Below are positions 1-12,300 of a DNA stretch of 64,000 nucleotides, piece by piece. The stretch covers positions 124,935 to 188,934 of the forward strand of contig VWZP01002214.1 in the NCBI GenBank assembly GCA_013396995.1. Direction: 5' to 3'. A program made the position numbers and the translations under genes. How positions within the stretch are numbered: position 1 is the first letter of the stretch; each line of letters opens with the position of its first letter. This DNA is from Dicaeum eximium (Eukaryota > Chordata > Aves > Passeriformes > Dicaeidae). The notes beneath the pieces were generated by a model that was given only the letters and a program-made list of their open reading frames with translations, was not told the origin of the DNA and did not search any database.

Positions 1-705
1 CAGCAAAACATTTGCTTAGCTTCATTTGTAAGCATGTAGGATTTACTACTGAGAGAGGGGGTGCTAAGGCAAGAGAAACAGCTGGTTAGAAGCTGTCAGC
101 AATATCCCAAAACTTCCAGGTGTTTTAGCCGTTCATATGCACTTGTATGAAATACATCCTCAAGATTATGAGGCAACAAACCATGGTGTGGCTCCCAACC
201 ACAGCTCTGTGTGCCACTACCTCTCTGTCATTTATGACATACATTTAGTGGAGCTTGTCCTTCTTTTAAACCTGGAGCCAGAGGTGGAGTCCCTGCTTGG
301 CTTCAGCTGGAGCTGAGCTGGCTCCCTCTGTGCTCTGCTCCATCCCATCCCAGGTTGGGCACCACAGGGAACCCAGTGCTGGGCAGAAAACTCAAAAACA
401 CGTGGTAGGAGACACCTAATGATGCCTCATACCTAGAGATCCTGCCTTGCATGGCAAGGAGCACACTGAACTCCCACTGAGGTCAGATGGGAGCTGAGCA
501 TCTTTCAGACAAGACAGAGGTAGTGGTTCACTGGCTGGAGAAGTGTGGGATCCACTGGATCTGCAGAGTCTATCAATTAATCCCACAGTAAACAATTATC
601 AACATGGTAAGGAAACACAGCTTAAGAGCACACAAAGATGAGGATTTGTGGAAATTCTGAAGAAATTAATGATTGTTTTATGATACACTAGAAAAGAAAT
701 AATAC
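1..705 (-). other. ABCC9 intron 17 (partial)
   Basis: Continues off the left edge. I searched for the next NBD1 exon and did not find it; no repeat recognised. Confidence 0.75.
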
Positions 706-744
706 CTTCTGGATGCTTCAAAAGAAGGTTCAGTTTCATTTACA
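706..744 (-). CDS. ABCC9: ABCC9 coding exon 17 (39-bp cassette, last in window)
   Basis: 39 bases completing Asn739 and adding VNETEPSFEASR plus two bases. Acceptor cttacag, donor AG|gtatta. It enters and leaves in the same phase, so inclusion or skipping keeps the frame. Alternative splicing of SUR2 exon 17 changing nucleotide sensitivity has been reported in mammals. The next exon (mammalian NRYSVAYAAQ region) was not found in 1-705. Confidence 0.92.
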
Positions 745-3700
745 CTGTAAGTTATGGTAAATGACATTTAGTGAGCAGGAAATATAAAGAATAACATTTT
801 ATCCTAGTTTTACATACAGTGAACCTGAAGTTAATTACATACTTTAAGAACTCAACATAAGTTTGTGTTTTTATGTTCTTGAAGGGAAAACAAACAAGGT
901 TTAAGCAAAAGCATAACACTTTTCTAAATGTGACAGTTTTGTATCTACAAGGCATAGTGGCTAAACAGGCAAATTATGTTGTTAGAGAATGTATTAAAAA
1001 TGAAATTTGTATCATAAAACCTATTAAAAATTAAAATATTAATATTTCCTGGCAAGCAATAAGTTAGCTTCTCCACACAGTTCTCCCAGTGGCCTGCAGA
1101 AGTTGGTAACTAATGCCAAATTTCCCCTGGAGTAAAGATGATCTTTGCAGCTATACTTTAGGATCAGAGCAGATTTTGAATCTCTTTGTAGCACTAAGGC
1201 TGCATAAAGCTGGGCAGAGCCCTACAACATGTAGGTTTTCCTTGTAATTCTGCACTTCTTAAGGATCATATCCTTAAGAAATATATTCTGATGAGCATTC
1301 AAATATTAGCAATGTCATGAATGATTTTGCAGCTCCCTCTGTTTGCTAATTGACTTTTTAACAGTGCCAAGAGCCTGGAATGGCAGGGAAAGCAGTTTTG
1401 GACCAGCAATGATGCTCATTCCAGGCATGGTGATGCATCACTGCAAAGTGCAAAACCTAAGAGATTATATCAGGTAAATAGAAACAGGCATTGGAAGGGG
1501 GTAGAAAACTCATGCTAAAAGATTATTTTCCTGACTTTAGAAAAAAAGCCATGAAAAAACAAATCCTCTTCTCTCAGGCCTATGGACAGTCCAGATGAAA
1601 CACTTTAATGTTGAGACAGAAATGACTGCTTGACTGCTGGGATACCAGTAAATGCAGCTGCACTCATTAGCAGGATATACAAGTCTAGAAAGGGCATAAA
1701 AATTCTAATAGCAAGCAGAGTCCTTGTAATGCCAGGTTCATGGATTAAGCATCTTCCCAAAATGCCAGAACTGAGACGTTGTTTTCTGTGCTGCACATCA
1801 GCGCTCTGAGCACTTGGATAATTCAGGCCTCCTAAAATGCACAGTCTTTGTTTTCTTCATAAAACAATTGCCAGAGAAGGTGCTACATCAGTAGCAATAA
1901 GGAATAAGTCTCAGAAGTGTCAGAGAACCACACACTGAAGCTCAAAACAGACAGCCCCTCACTAAAACTTGGTCTCTCATTCAGCAGAAGCTTTTTTCTC
2001 TACAATGGAAAAAAGTCACAAGAAAACAAAAGATGAAATCTAAGGAGAGATTTAAAAGGGGATGGGAATTAGGTGAAGGCAAACAAGAAGAAATCCTAAA
2101 TTTGCTCTGTTCAAGACCTCCAAACTTTTATTATGAGAGCACTGAGTGGTAAAGAGAAAATGCTTTCAGGTATAAGTTTGGGAGCACCCTCTGAACTACA
2201 AGTTAACAAAAACCGGGCACAAGCCTTGCAAGACTCCTTGAAATTCCATGCCAGATTTAATATGCTTGCCATGATAACCAAACAGTTTCTCAATGGGCAA
2301 GGACTAATTTTAGGAGCTCTGTTTCTTAAACCCTTTTTCCTTGGTTAGAAATTTCATTCCCAGCTTAGCTTGACAAATAGACGTTGATTCTCCCAAATTA
2401 TGAATGAGATTTCTGTGAGAACCCACATTCACCAATAATCCCACGAATAAACACAGAGAAGACCTTTAGTGAGCTGGGGCCTTCACAAACAAGGGGATTA
2501 AGTATTTGGTTTTATACTTTATTACCCTGCTGAATCTGAGAGAGTGATGTGATTGCAGGGCATGGGAGTGGGCTGAAATTGAAGCTCCTGAGATTTCTAA
2601 AAAGGGTATTTTATTTGCCTGAGGGGATTAGCATTTATTTCCTCTAGTTAATTCATTTATTGCAATGTGGCTATTTATACTGATTTTTAGCTGTATTATA
2701 AAATATACATATTGCCCATAATGGCGTGTGGGAAGTTCAAGTCTGAAATGGTAGAAGGGCCAAACTAATAAGTCATTTTTATAGGATTTTGAATATATAA
2801 GATGAAAAAAATAAACAAACAAAAAAAAATAAATCAGTTGAAATCAAGGTTTTAAGGAAAAGTAAAAAACACCTCTTGTTGAGGTTTAGACACCTTTATG
2901 GTAACTCATAATGTTTTAAAATAGACTAAAGCATGCCTGAGCAGGCCCCGATTCCCACATCCTGCAAAGTAATGAGGGAGGAGAAGAAAGGAATACAAAT
3001 TTTCAGGGATACCCCTGTAACCAAAGAATGAACCATTTCCTCTGCTAATATAGGCAGGAAATTGAGGCAAGATGAGGACCAAGAATCTACACAAATTCCA
3101 TACAGGAGTTTACAGGAATTTAGGCCTGTATCTGCAGCCAGAACTGGTAGTTCTGCTGGTTTTGGCCACTGACATTTATGTGGATGATTTTTTATCCACC
3201 AGTGCTCATTATGCCCTTCAGTGCTTTCTGTGAGCTCCTGTGAGCATTGCACTTGGCAATCCTTCTGAGGGGAGCATTGACTTTTCCTAATATTTGTCAC
3301 ATCCTTCTGGATACTTGAGGACAAAAAAGGCCATTTTTGAGGATCTATTTAATAGCTCTTGTGTTTCCCGAGCTTTTCACTTAGTATACAACAAGCTGTT
3401 TGCACAGAAACTATTTCAATGTGTAAAAAGCCATGTAGCAAGTAAAAGTTTCCACTTAGCCCCTCTTGGCCTGGCAGTCTGAGAAGATGGTTCTGATTGT
3501 TTGGCTTGATGTGCATGAGGGGAATACATGTCTCTGCATGATTCCCACATATTATTAAGAAATAACTTAACAATAAACAGGCTTGGCTGAATAACTACAC
3601 CCAGACAGCCCCATGCATCAATGTCTGACAAGCCTTTCAAACTGATTGCTCACTGGGAAAACAAAAACCCAGCTCCATGTCTAAGGATGTCACATTTCTG

Positions 3701-6700
3701 GGCCATGTCTCATATAAGTGGGAAAAACTGAGACCCAGCCCACAAGGTTTGCCCTGGCCAAGATCTTTTACAGAAAGATACACGGCCATGCTTTATTTCC
3801 CTGAGATGCCAAAGCAGTGACAACCCTGGCAGCAGGACACACAGCTCTCACTGCAGTCAGCCTCCACAGCAATGGGGTATTTGAATCCCAGTGATGCCTT
3901 GCAGGATTGTCCCAATACAACTGGGGCTGCAGTATTATCCATCTTACAATTACTGTGTTGTCACAGCTGAATTTGTAAAGGAATTCACCCAGCCTGCATT
4001 TCATCCCTGGATCAGTAGCTGCGTTAGTCATGCATGGAGAATCACATGGAAACGGGCTTAAAAGAGTAAATGGGACCTTTATTATGGTTTTGCAAAATAC
4101 AGGAGCCACTTAGTTAAATACCTGAAGTATCCTTCTGTATTCATCTGTCTGCCAGGCAGTCTGAAATTACCAGCAAAATATAATCATGTTTGCATCAGCT
4201 ATATCACAATTATAGTGTGCAATGAAAAAAATCTGAGGTGTTTGCTAAAACCTGAGTTTCTTGGTGTTGTGGTGAGGTACAGACTGCTAATCAACTGACA
4301 GCGTGGTTCTATCTCTTGAACAATATTAAACCGAATTTTTTTCACAATTCATAATTACAAAACATTTCATAAGCTGTATCTATTATGTTTCTAAGATTTC
4401 TCATTTTTCTTATCTTTCCAAGGTTCCATATCTTTATCTAGGAAAAATCTGAGTCTTTCTGAAATAGTTCTTTCAAAACAATTGGGAGAAATATTTCAAG
4501 ATACATTCTACTTATTCCTTTTTTTTTTAACTACTGAGAAAAACAATGCCTGATTGTGGTATAAAAACCTTCATTGCATGTCTCATAGAAATTAACTGAC
4601 GTAGATCACATATTCTTCTTCCTTCAAAGCCTAAATTCATATGTAATTAAACTAAATTTAGTGTAGCCTTGGCTTCAACTGTACCTGCTACTCCAGTGAG
4701 ATCATGTGTTTAGAACAGCAGAAAGTGAAGTATAGCTAGAGAGCAAAAATGCCATGAATACTATCACAGGAAAAGCAAAAAACATCGAGTTTACAACATT
4801 GCTGTAAGAAAAAGATGAGGGGGTTACAACTCAAGAGATAGGGCAACAAAATATTGGTCTCTGTGACAAAATTCCCTCTTTTCTCAGAAAAAAAGATAAT
4901 TGAGAGGAGTTTGGCTAGGTAGTTTTAAAGAAACAGAACTGATCTTTAAAACCAAAGAACAAGTCTCGGGGTTACAGCACATCACTTCCACTCTGCCCTG
5001 CCTAGGCTTGAAGAGTGCTTGCTGCCTCACTTAGTTTCTGTGGGAAGTTCTCATTCACTGGTCCTGAATCCAAGACCTGACCTCATGGGCAGCTCTCCTT
5101 CCAGAAACAGCCTTTACTTTTAAGGTGTTTGGAGTGCTCAGGCTGCTTTTTGAGTGTATTACTGTGAAGAGTGACACTGTTCCATAGGTAAGGATTGGGT
5201 AGGTACCAGGGAAGGAGAAATGCATTGCTCACATGTAATTATATTTTTTTCTGCCAGCAGTAGCAGCAGCTCTGAGTGGAAATACACCCTTTCCTTTAGG
5301 CTAGCACCCCACACATCCCACTGGGCTGTAGAAGCTCCACACTTTCACTGGTGGGTACAGGAACAACATGACAATGCTGCCTTCAATTATAATGAATATT
5401 GAAGCCTATTTGATTAAAGGAATAGCCTATGTTTTTTATCCAGGTCATTTGCTGGGCCAGTATATTAGATATTAATCACCAGACTAGCCTCTTTCCCTTT
5501 CTGGGGCACCCTGCTCTGCACATGACAAAACAGTGAAAAATCCTTCCTGAGTTTGCAGGTGATGCACTCCAGAGAGGATCTGGGTGGTGGTAATCACTCA
5601 GTAGGCAGTTCTGAGGCATGAAGTTTACATTTCTCACAGCAAATCTCAGCCTCCTCCTTAAAGGAATACAGCAATTAATAGCTATATAAACATACTTGCT
5701 CCAGTGAACTTTTCCCTCCAGGGTCTGCATCTCTCCCAATATAGCAAGGAGAAGTGAAGACTTGCCACAGCCAACTTGGCCCACAATCATTGTCATCTGA
5801 CCTATGATAATAGTAAAAACAACAAAACGCTTTTTAAAAAGAGAAAAAAAAAACCAGTTATACCCGAGTTTACAAGGCCCAGCTAGATTCAGCTCTAGAG
5901 CACTTGAACTGATTCAACAATTTTTTTAGCATCCACAACATAAATGGTCAATATTGCAAGTATTCATCTATGGAAACATTAATGGATTGCAGTAACACAC
6001 TAATCTCTAAAGAAATGAGACTTTTGCTCTTACCTATATTAACATTTGTTTTATGGGACTGTGTTACTCTATGAAAGTTATTTAGGGTCAAATGAGATAT
6101 GGTGGGGAGTGATTATTCAGCCTGGAGTTCCATGAAAATTTGGACCAATATAATAAATGAACTGAAATTAATTTGGGCCAATCTAATAAATAAACTGAAA
6201 AAACCCCACTACTCTTCTCTGCCTTGCCACACTTCTCCTTCCCCTCCACACAGACACTTTGCTACCTCCAGTCCTACTCTGCAATTACACTGGTGCTTCT
6301 CAGATCTTCCCATAAACTGACTGAACTCACTAATTGTGCTGGTCAGTGCATTTCATAGACTCACAGAATGTTTGTGTTGGAAAGGACCTTACAGATCACC
6401 TCATTCCCATCCCCTGCCATGGGCAGGGACACCTTCCACTAGCCCGAATTGCTCAGAGCCCCATCCAGCCTGGCCTTGGACACTGCCAGGGATGGGGCAG
6501 CCACAGCTCCTCTGGGCACCCTGTGCCAGGGCCTCAGCAACCTCACAGGGAACAATTTCTTCCTCATATCCAACCTAAACCTTTCCTCTGGCAGTGTGAA
6601 GCCATTCCCCCTTGTCAAGAGTCTCTTTCCATCTTTCTTTAGGCCCCCTTTAGGTATTGCAAATTTTCCAGTTAAGCTTTTCTCCAGCTGGGAAGCCAGG

Positions 6701-9337
6701 ACTTATTCCTTCCAAAGGAGGCAAACTCTGGCTCACCCAGCCTGTGAACCCGTGGCCTCAGGCTGTAAACTCCTTGGAGCAAAGACATTCTGCTGGTGAC
6801 ACTTACTGCTACATGGAAACAAATCATACAGGCTTGGGGGTTACTAAATCACTATGTGACAGCAACCTAAAGTAATACCCTATTTTAAAACAAAGCCCTT
6901 GATAGGAGATCAAAATAAAGCATAAGACTATTTAATAACATGAAATGCCAGCAGACAGTGTTATGAATATTACAGCACTATCAACAACAAAATTATTATT
7001 ATTATTATTAACAATAATAGGAAACAATAGTTGCTACTTTTCCCACTTGTTATGTAAGTATCCCAAAAAAACCCAGCATTTTGTAAACCTGTGGAATCCC
7101 TAGTCAAAGACATTGAGGATGGAAGGAATTACAGGAACTCAGTTTGATAAAGAGGAATTCATTGAGAGACAAAATAATTAAGGATTTCTTGGCAGAAAAT
7201 CTCCATCTTCTGAATGAAAATAGTCATGAACTGAAAGACTGTAATGTTGATAAATGGCAGGAAAAGTATAATACATGAGTGTTGCTGAAAATAACATATT
7301 GAATTAGATGAATCCTTGGTTTGAATGAGTCTGGAGTTCTCCCTCTCTTTTTTTTTCAATTTCTCTATTAAAAACAATAATGATATTTTTTCAACTATTT
7401 TTTCATGGTTATTCTAACTCTTGACTTAGTTGGTGCTATTATAGAACTATATAAACTATATAGATATGTAAGAATCACATAATTTATCTAGTGATATTAC
7501 TATATATCTACATATATACTACATACATATACTACATGAGCTGAACAATACAGCTCATGATCTTTTGTATACACTTTTAACCTCTATTTTTTTCTTATAA
7601 AATTCTAAATGTGCACCTTTGTGCATTTCAAAACATCAAAAAGTGTAATTAATAACAATTTGACATTATATATTTCATGTTTAAGGTGTGCTTTCATCCT
7701 ACCTGTTGGGATTCTAATGTTTATGTTGGACAGTGTAGCTAAACCACTTCCCCATGAAAAGTATCCATTGGTCACCTACAAAAACAATTACCACAAATCA
7801 GATACTAAACACAAGAGGGGGAAAAAATAGAATGATTAATTTAGATTTAAAATACCTTCATAAGATAAATCTGTGATTAAAAAACATGGTGTGGTATGGT
7901 TGTACACACAGAGAAAAAAGCAAGCTAGTTTGTAAAGATTGCCAAAATCCAAAAAATTGTGAATGAGAAAGGGTAAATACACAAATGTGCACAATGCATG
8001 TAAGGCAAAAAAGGGATGATCTGGAGCTGAGCTCTATTTACCAAGTACTTTCATTCTGTCAAATATGAGACTAAAGACTTGGACATTAGATTCATGATAC
8101 CTCTTTTTTTCCTGAGAAGACAAGAAATAACTAAAAAACTGGTCTAAAGCTCAATCTTCTCACTGTACATTTGGCTAAAGTGATAGTACATTTGGCTAAA
8201 GTGATAACTTATTTAAGGGATTGATCTTGCCATGGAGAATTTGAAATTACAGCAGCAACTGGGCACCATCAGGTGCTGTTGCAGGAGGACCTGCTCCCTT
8301 ATTTTCATGAGGGAAAACATTTTTCCAAACCACCTTAATGGCCACATCATCGATCTCCACGGGCCGTGTCTGCTTCCTTGCTGGCTGCTCGTAGCTTTCC
8401 AGCTGATACCTCAGGGGCTGCCTCCTGTTGATGGCCTTGGTGTGCTGCACAGAGAGAAGTGAAAACAGGAGGAAAGGTGGAATCCTTAAGAGAAAAGAGC
8501 ATTTGGTGCCATGTAAAGCAAACAATCCATTCCCTTTCCTATCACCATTCCAGCTCAGGAGTTCCAGCCAGAGCTTTTCAATACATGATAATATAGATAC
8601 ACCACCATCATGCACACATTTAAAATATTTTAAACACCCTTAACTGAAGCACAGAAATTATTGGGGGTTTTTTGCTTCCCATGCATTATCATCCCAAATT
8701 TCATCTCTACCATCCTTCTCAAACCCTCTCCCCAGCATCGACAGTCTCTGTCGGACTAAGAAAAAGGTGGACAGGACAAATAAAATAAAAGGTGGAAGAA
8801 TCTCATTTTTGTTTATTCTGTTATCATTGTTAGACCAGAAAAACAAGAAAGGTGTTGTTTCAGGTTGGCAAGCTACAATAAAATTTATTTTGTGCTAGTC
8901 CTGTCTTTCTGTTGCCATCTTCAAGTTTCAGTCACATTTCAAATTGTACAGTCGGTTTGAAACTGTTGAAATATATAGCCCTAGAAAAATGTCAAAATGA
9001 AAAAAAACCCACCTTTTCCCAAATCATCTTCAATGTGGTTTTTTGTCCTCAAATTTTATTCAAATTCACACTGCGTTTAGTACTCTAGAAACAGCATTTT
9101 GGAATTAATTCCTATTTCACAAAGTTAGGTGTTGTTTTTTTTCCACCTTTAGTTCTAAGTTTTCTAAAGCAGGAATTGTTCCTCCCTAAGGATGCCCAGT
9201 ATAAGATGGATTGTACAGGCAATATACAGTACAAACCCCATAACCACAAGAAATCCACCTGGGTCTTCTATAAAAATGAAGAACATTGAATTTTAGTAAT
9301 ATTTAAATATGTTGGTGTATTATGGTTGGTTTAGGTT

Positions 9338-9372
<35 letters not shown>

Positions 9373-12300
9373 TTCAGCAACTCTTAAATGTGTTTGGGGA
9401 CCCTTCATATCATAAAACCACAGAGATTAGGACATAAAAGAGGCAAAACTAGTCAATATGAGAGCCAGGCTAGAAATAAAAGTTCCCAGACTCTGTCAGC
9501 TTGGCCACTGGCCTTGTATGGGGCTATATGGCCCCTCTGCTTTGAAATTCAATGTCATAAAGCAGAACTTACAAGTCCTGTGTGCTTCTTACAGGATTCA
9601 TAAGGTACAGAGCTGTCCCCCCCTCTCCAGCTGTCATCTCCAATCTCATCACTCAGGAGAAACTCATTCAGCTTCTGTACACTTGAAAGAAAACAGGACA
9701 GTGAGTTACACAAACCCAGGTTTCCACCAATACATTTCCTTTTTTGTGCAGTCACGCCAGCAGGATTTATCAGAAATGTTCCAAAAGAAGTTCATGGGAT
9801 ACTTTCATCTGCCACCCTGATGGCAAATGGAGATTTATGTGTGTGGAAGAAGGACAGATGAAAACAATTAGACATTGTACTGGTAGCTGGGAATGAAGAG
9901 CAGAGCAAGTCATGAGGGTGCCAAGGGAGCTCCATGGGAATGGTTTCCCTCTTGGCAGGCTTATCTCTTCTGTGCCTTTCTCAGGCCAGTGCAGCCAGGG
10001 TGCAGAAATAAGTCGTTCACCCACCTCCATACTCTGGAGATGCCAAGGCAGTGGGTGCATCCCGACATAGCTTTTGCATTATATAAAAAGAGACATTAAA
10101 GCTATTAGAGACTGTCCAAAGCAGACCATGAGGATGGCAAAGGGTCTGGAGGGCAAACCATATGAAGAACAGTTGAGGTCACCTGGCTTGTTCAGCCTGG
10201 AGAAGAGGAGACTGAGGAGAGACCTCACAGCAGTTCTGCAGCTTCCTCACCATAGGAAGTGAAGGGGAAAGTTCTGCAGCTTCTTCATGAGGGGAAGTGA
10301 AGGGACAACTACTGCTCTCTGTGAGCAGTGACAGGACTCAAGGAAACAGCATGAAGCTGTGTCAGGGAGGGTTAGGTTGGATATCAGGAAAAGGTTCTTC
10401 ACCCAGAGGGTGGTCAGGCACTGGAACAGGCTCCCCAGGGAAGTGGTCACAGCTGCAAGGCTGACAGAGTGCAAGGAGCATTTGAACAACGCTCTGAGGC
10501 ACAGGGTGGGATTCCTGGGGTGTTCTGTGCAGGGCCAAGAGCTGGATTCAATGATCATGGTGTGTCCCTTCCAACTCAGCATATTCTGGGATTCCATGGC
10601 TGTATGCACAGCATGCACACAGGGGCTGGGTACTGCACACCTCAGTACAGCCATGGCCAGCCCTGGAGACACACAGCAACTCTTTGCCTAGCTCTTAAAA
10701 TTGTCCACTGGGAAACAGGGCACACAGGTTCAATTCATTCTTCATCACAGGAGGATTTGATCCTCTCTCTGTCCCCCTTCCTTTCAGAGTGCCATAAGCA
10801 CCTGGGTCTTTATCATTCCAGGGAAGGGATGAACAAAACCACACACCAGTCATGGTGAAGCTATTGCCTTGCAAAAACTAAAATCAAGGTGCTTTGGGCC
10901 AGAGACTGAGAAAGCAGAAGGACATATGCCTCCAGATCAGTGATTTGAACATTAATCTGCAAATGGGAAAATAGTCCATCTCAAAGCCTGTCTGTGTATT
11001 TTGTATTAAATTATCAATACAGTTTTCTTAGCAAGAAAGCAATGCTGATGTCCTTATTCCATATGTTTCCATATCAGAATTTCAGTCTTACATAAGGAGC
11101 TAAGCAAGAATTTACTTTCTTGTAGAAGATACAGGACCATGTTTTGATCATCCACCTAAAAAGACATTGACCCTTATTTTGCATTTGAATGAGGTACCTT
11201 CAGAAGTTTTTGTGGCACAAGAACTACTCTTGAACAGAAAATTGAGATTCTGACCAAAATAAAGACTCTTAATCACAAAAATAATAAGTGCATAACTCGT
11301 GTATGAATTTGATTAAGGATAGAGCCATGCAGTGGCCAAACACACATTCTTTATCCTTCACCTGGGGGACATGATGTTCATGGGAGAAAGATGTTAGGAA
11401 ATGAGTTTGACAAAGGATGCAGTTTGTTTTGGCAAATCTGGTCTTTAAATATTGCCCTGAGGAGTGGCTAGCAGTGTTAAGGAAAATGTACACACCATTT
11501 TGATATCAGGGCTATGCTAAACATAGTACAGAGATGTAGAGGTTTGGATGATTTATAGAGGAGCTTGGAGATTTTCCACTACTCAGAAATAATTTTCAAC
11601 CTAGGGAAAACGTCTCATGTGGCCCTGCTCCTGCTGCTGCTTTGATAAAAATAAACTCTGTTAAATTTGGTTTGTTTTTTAAAATCAGTGTGGTGCTGGC
11701 AAATGACAGCTGTGGAGCCTAAAGTCCCCTTGACTGCTGTTTGGTTTTACCATTACCCACGAAAAAGAGGCAGTGACAGCAGCAATGCCATATCTTGCTA
11801 ATGTGCCTCAGCCTTGGCATGAAGGAATGATGTTTCTGGGTGGGAAGGTTAGTTCTGTCATCACATCCTGCTAGTGCCTGGCATCTGACACTCTACTGCC
11901 AGCCAGGTGTCACTTTGCACCTCTTGGGACATCTTGGCAGGTGTAGGTGTCATAACCACACCATGACTGTGACTCTGTCCATACAAGCCACTGACACAAT
12001 GCCCAAAAGCCTGAGATTTGAATTATACCAATCTGCTCCTTCAAGATTAAGTGCTCTATAGCCTAGCATGAAGGAAGCTGCTCTGTTGGGTTGTTTTACA
12101 GAAATTAACACCTGGAACAGGATGCAGGACATCATTAAATTCTCACTTATAGCCCAATGCACTGTATGTGGAGGGGTTAAGCCAGTTACTCTTCCTTGCT
12201 TCAGAAGGGCTGGGATTGCTAGAGAGCTTCACACCAGGCTCTCTCACCCCTTCCGTGCTGACAAGAGCCCAGAGAGGGCTAGGGAGGAGTGGTGGTGGGT

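Larger units (their letters stand above)
5802..7702 (-). other. ABCC9 intron 15
   Basis: Contains a CR1 tail at 6355-6665 and an (ATT)n run at 6991-7010; the rest is AT-rich without recognised features. Confidence 0.85.

Noticed and set aside
5476..5695. Continuation of the ABCC9 Walker A frame past exon 16
   Set aside because: The sequence after the AA|gtatgt donor does not resemble NBD1, and the correct next exon was found at 706-744.
10359..10858. Open frames of 110-129 codons near 10.4-10.8 kb
   Set aside because: Short translated pieces of a truncated CR1 element, with no intact domain.
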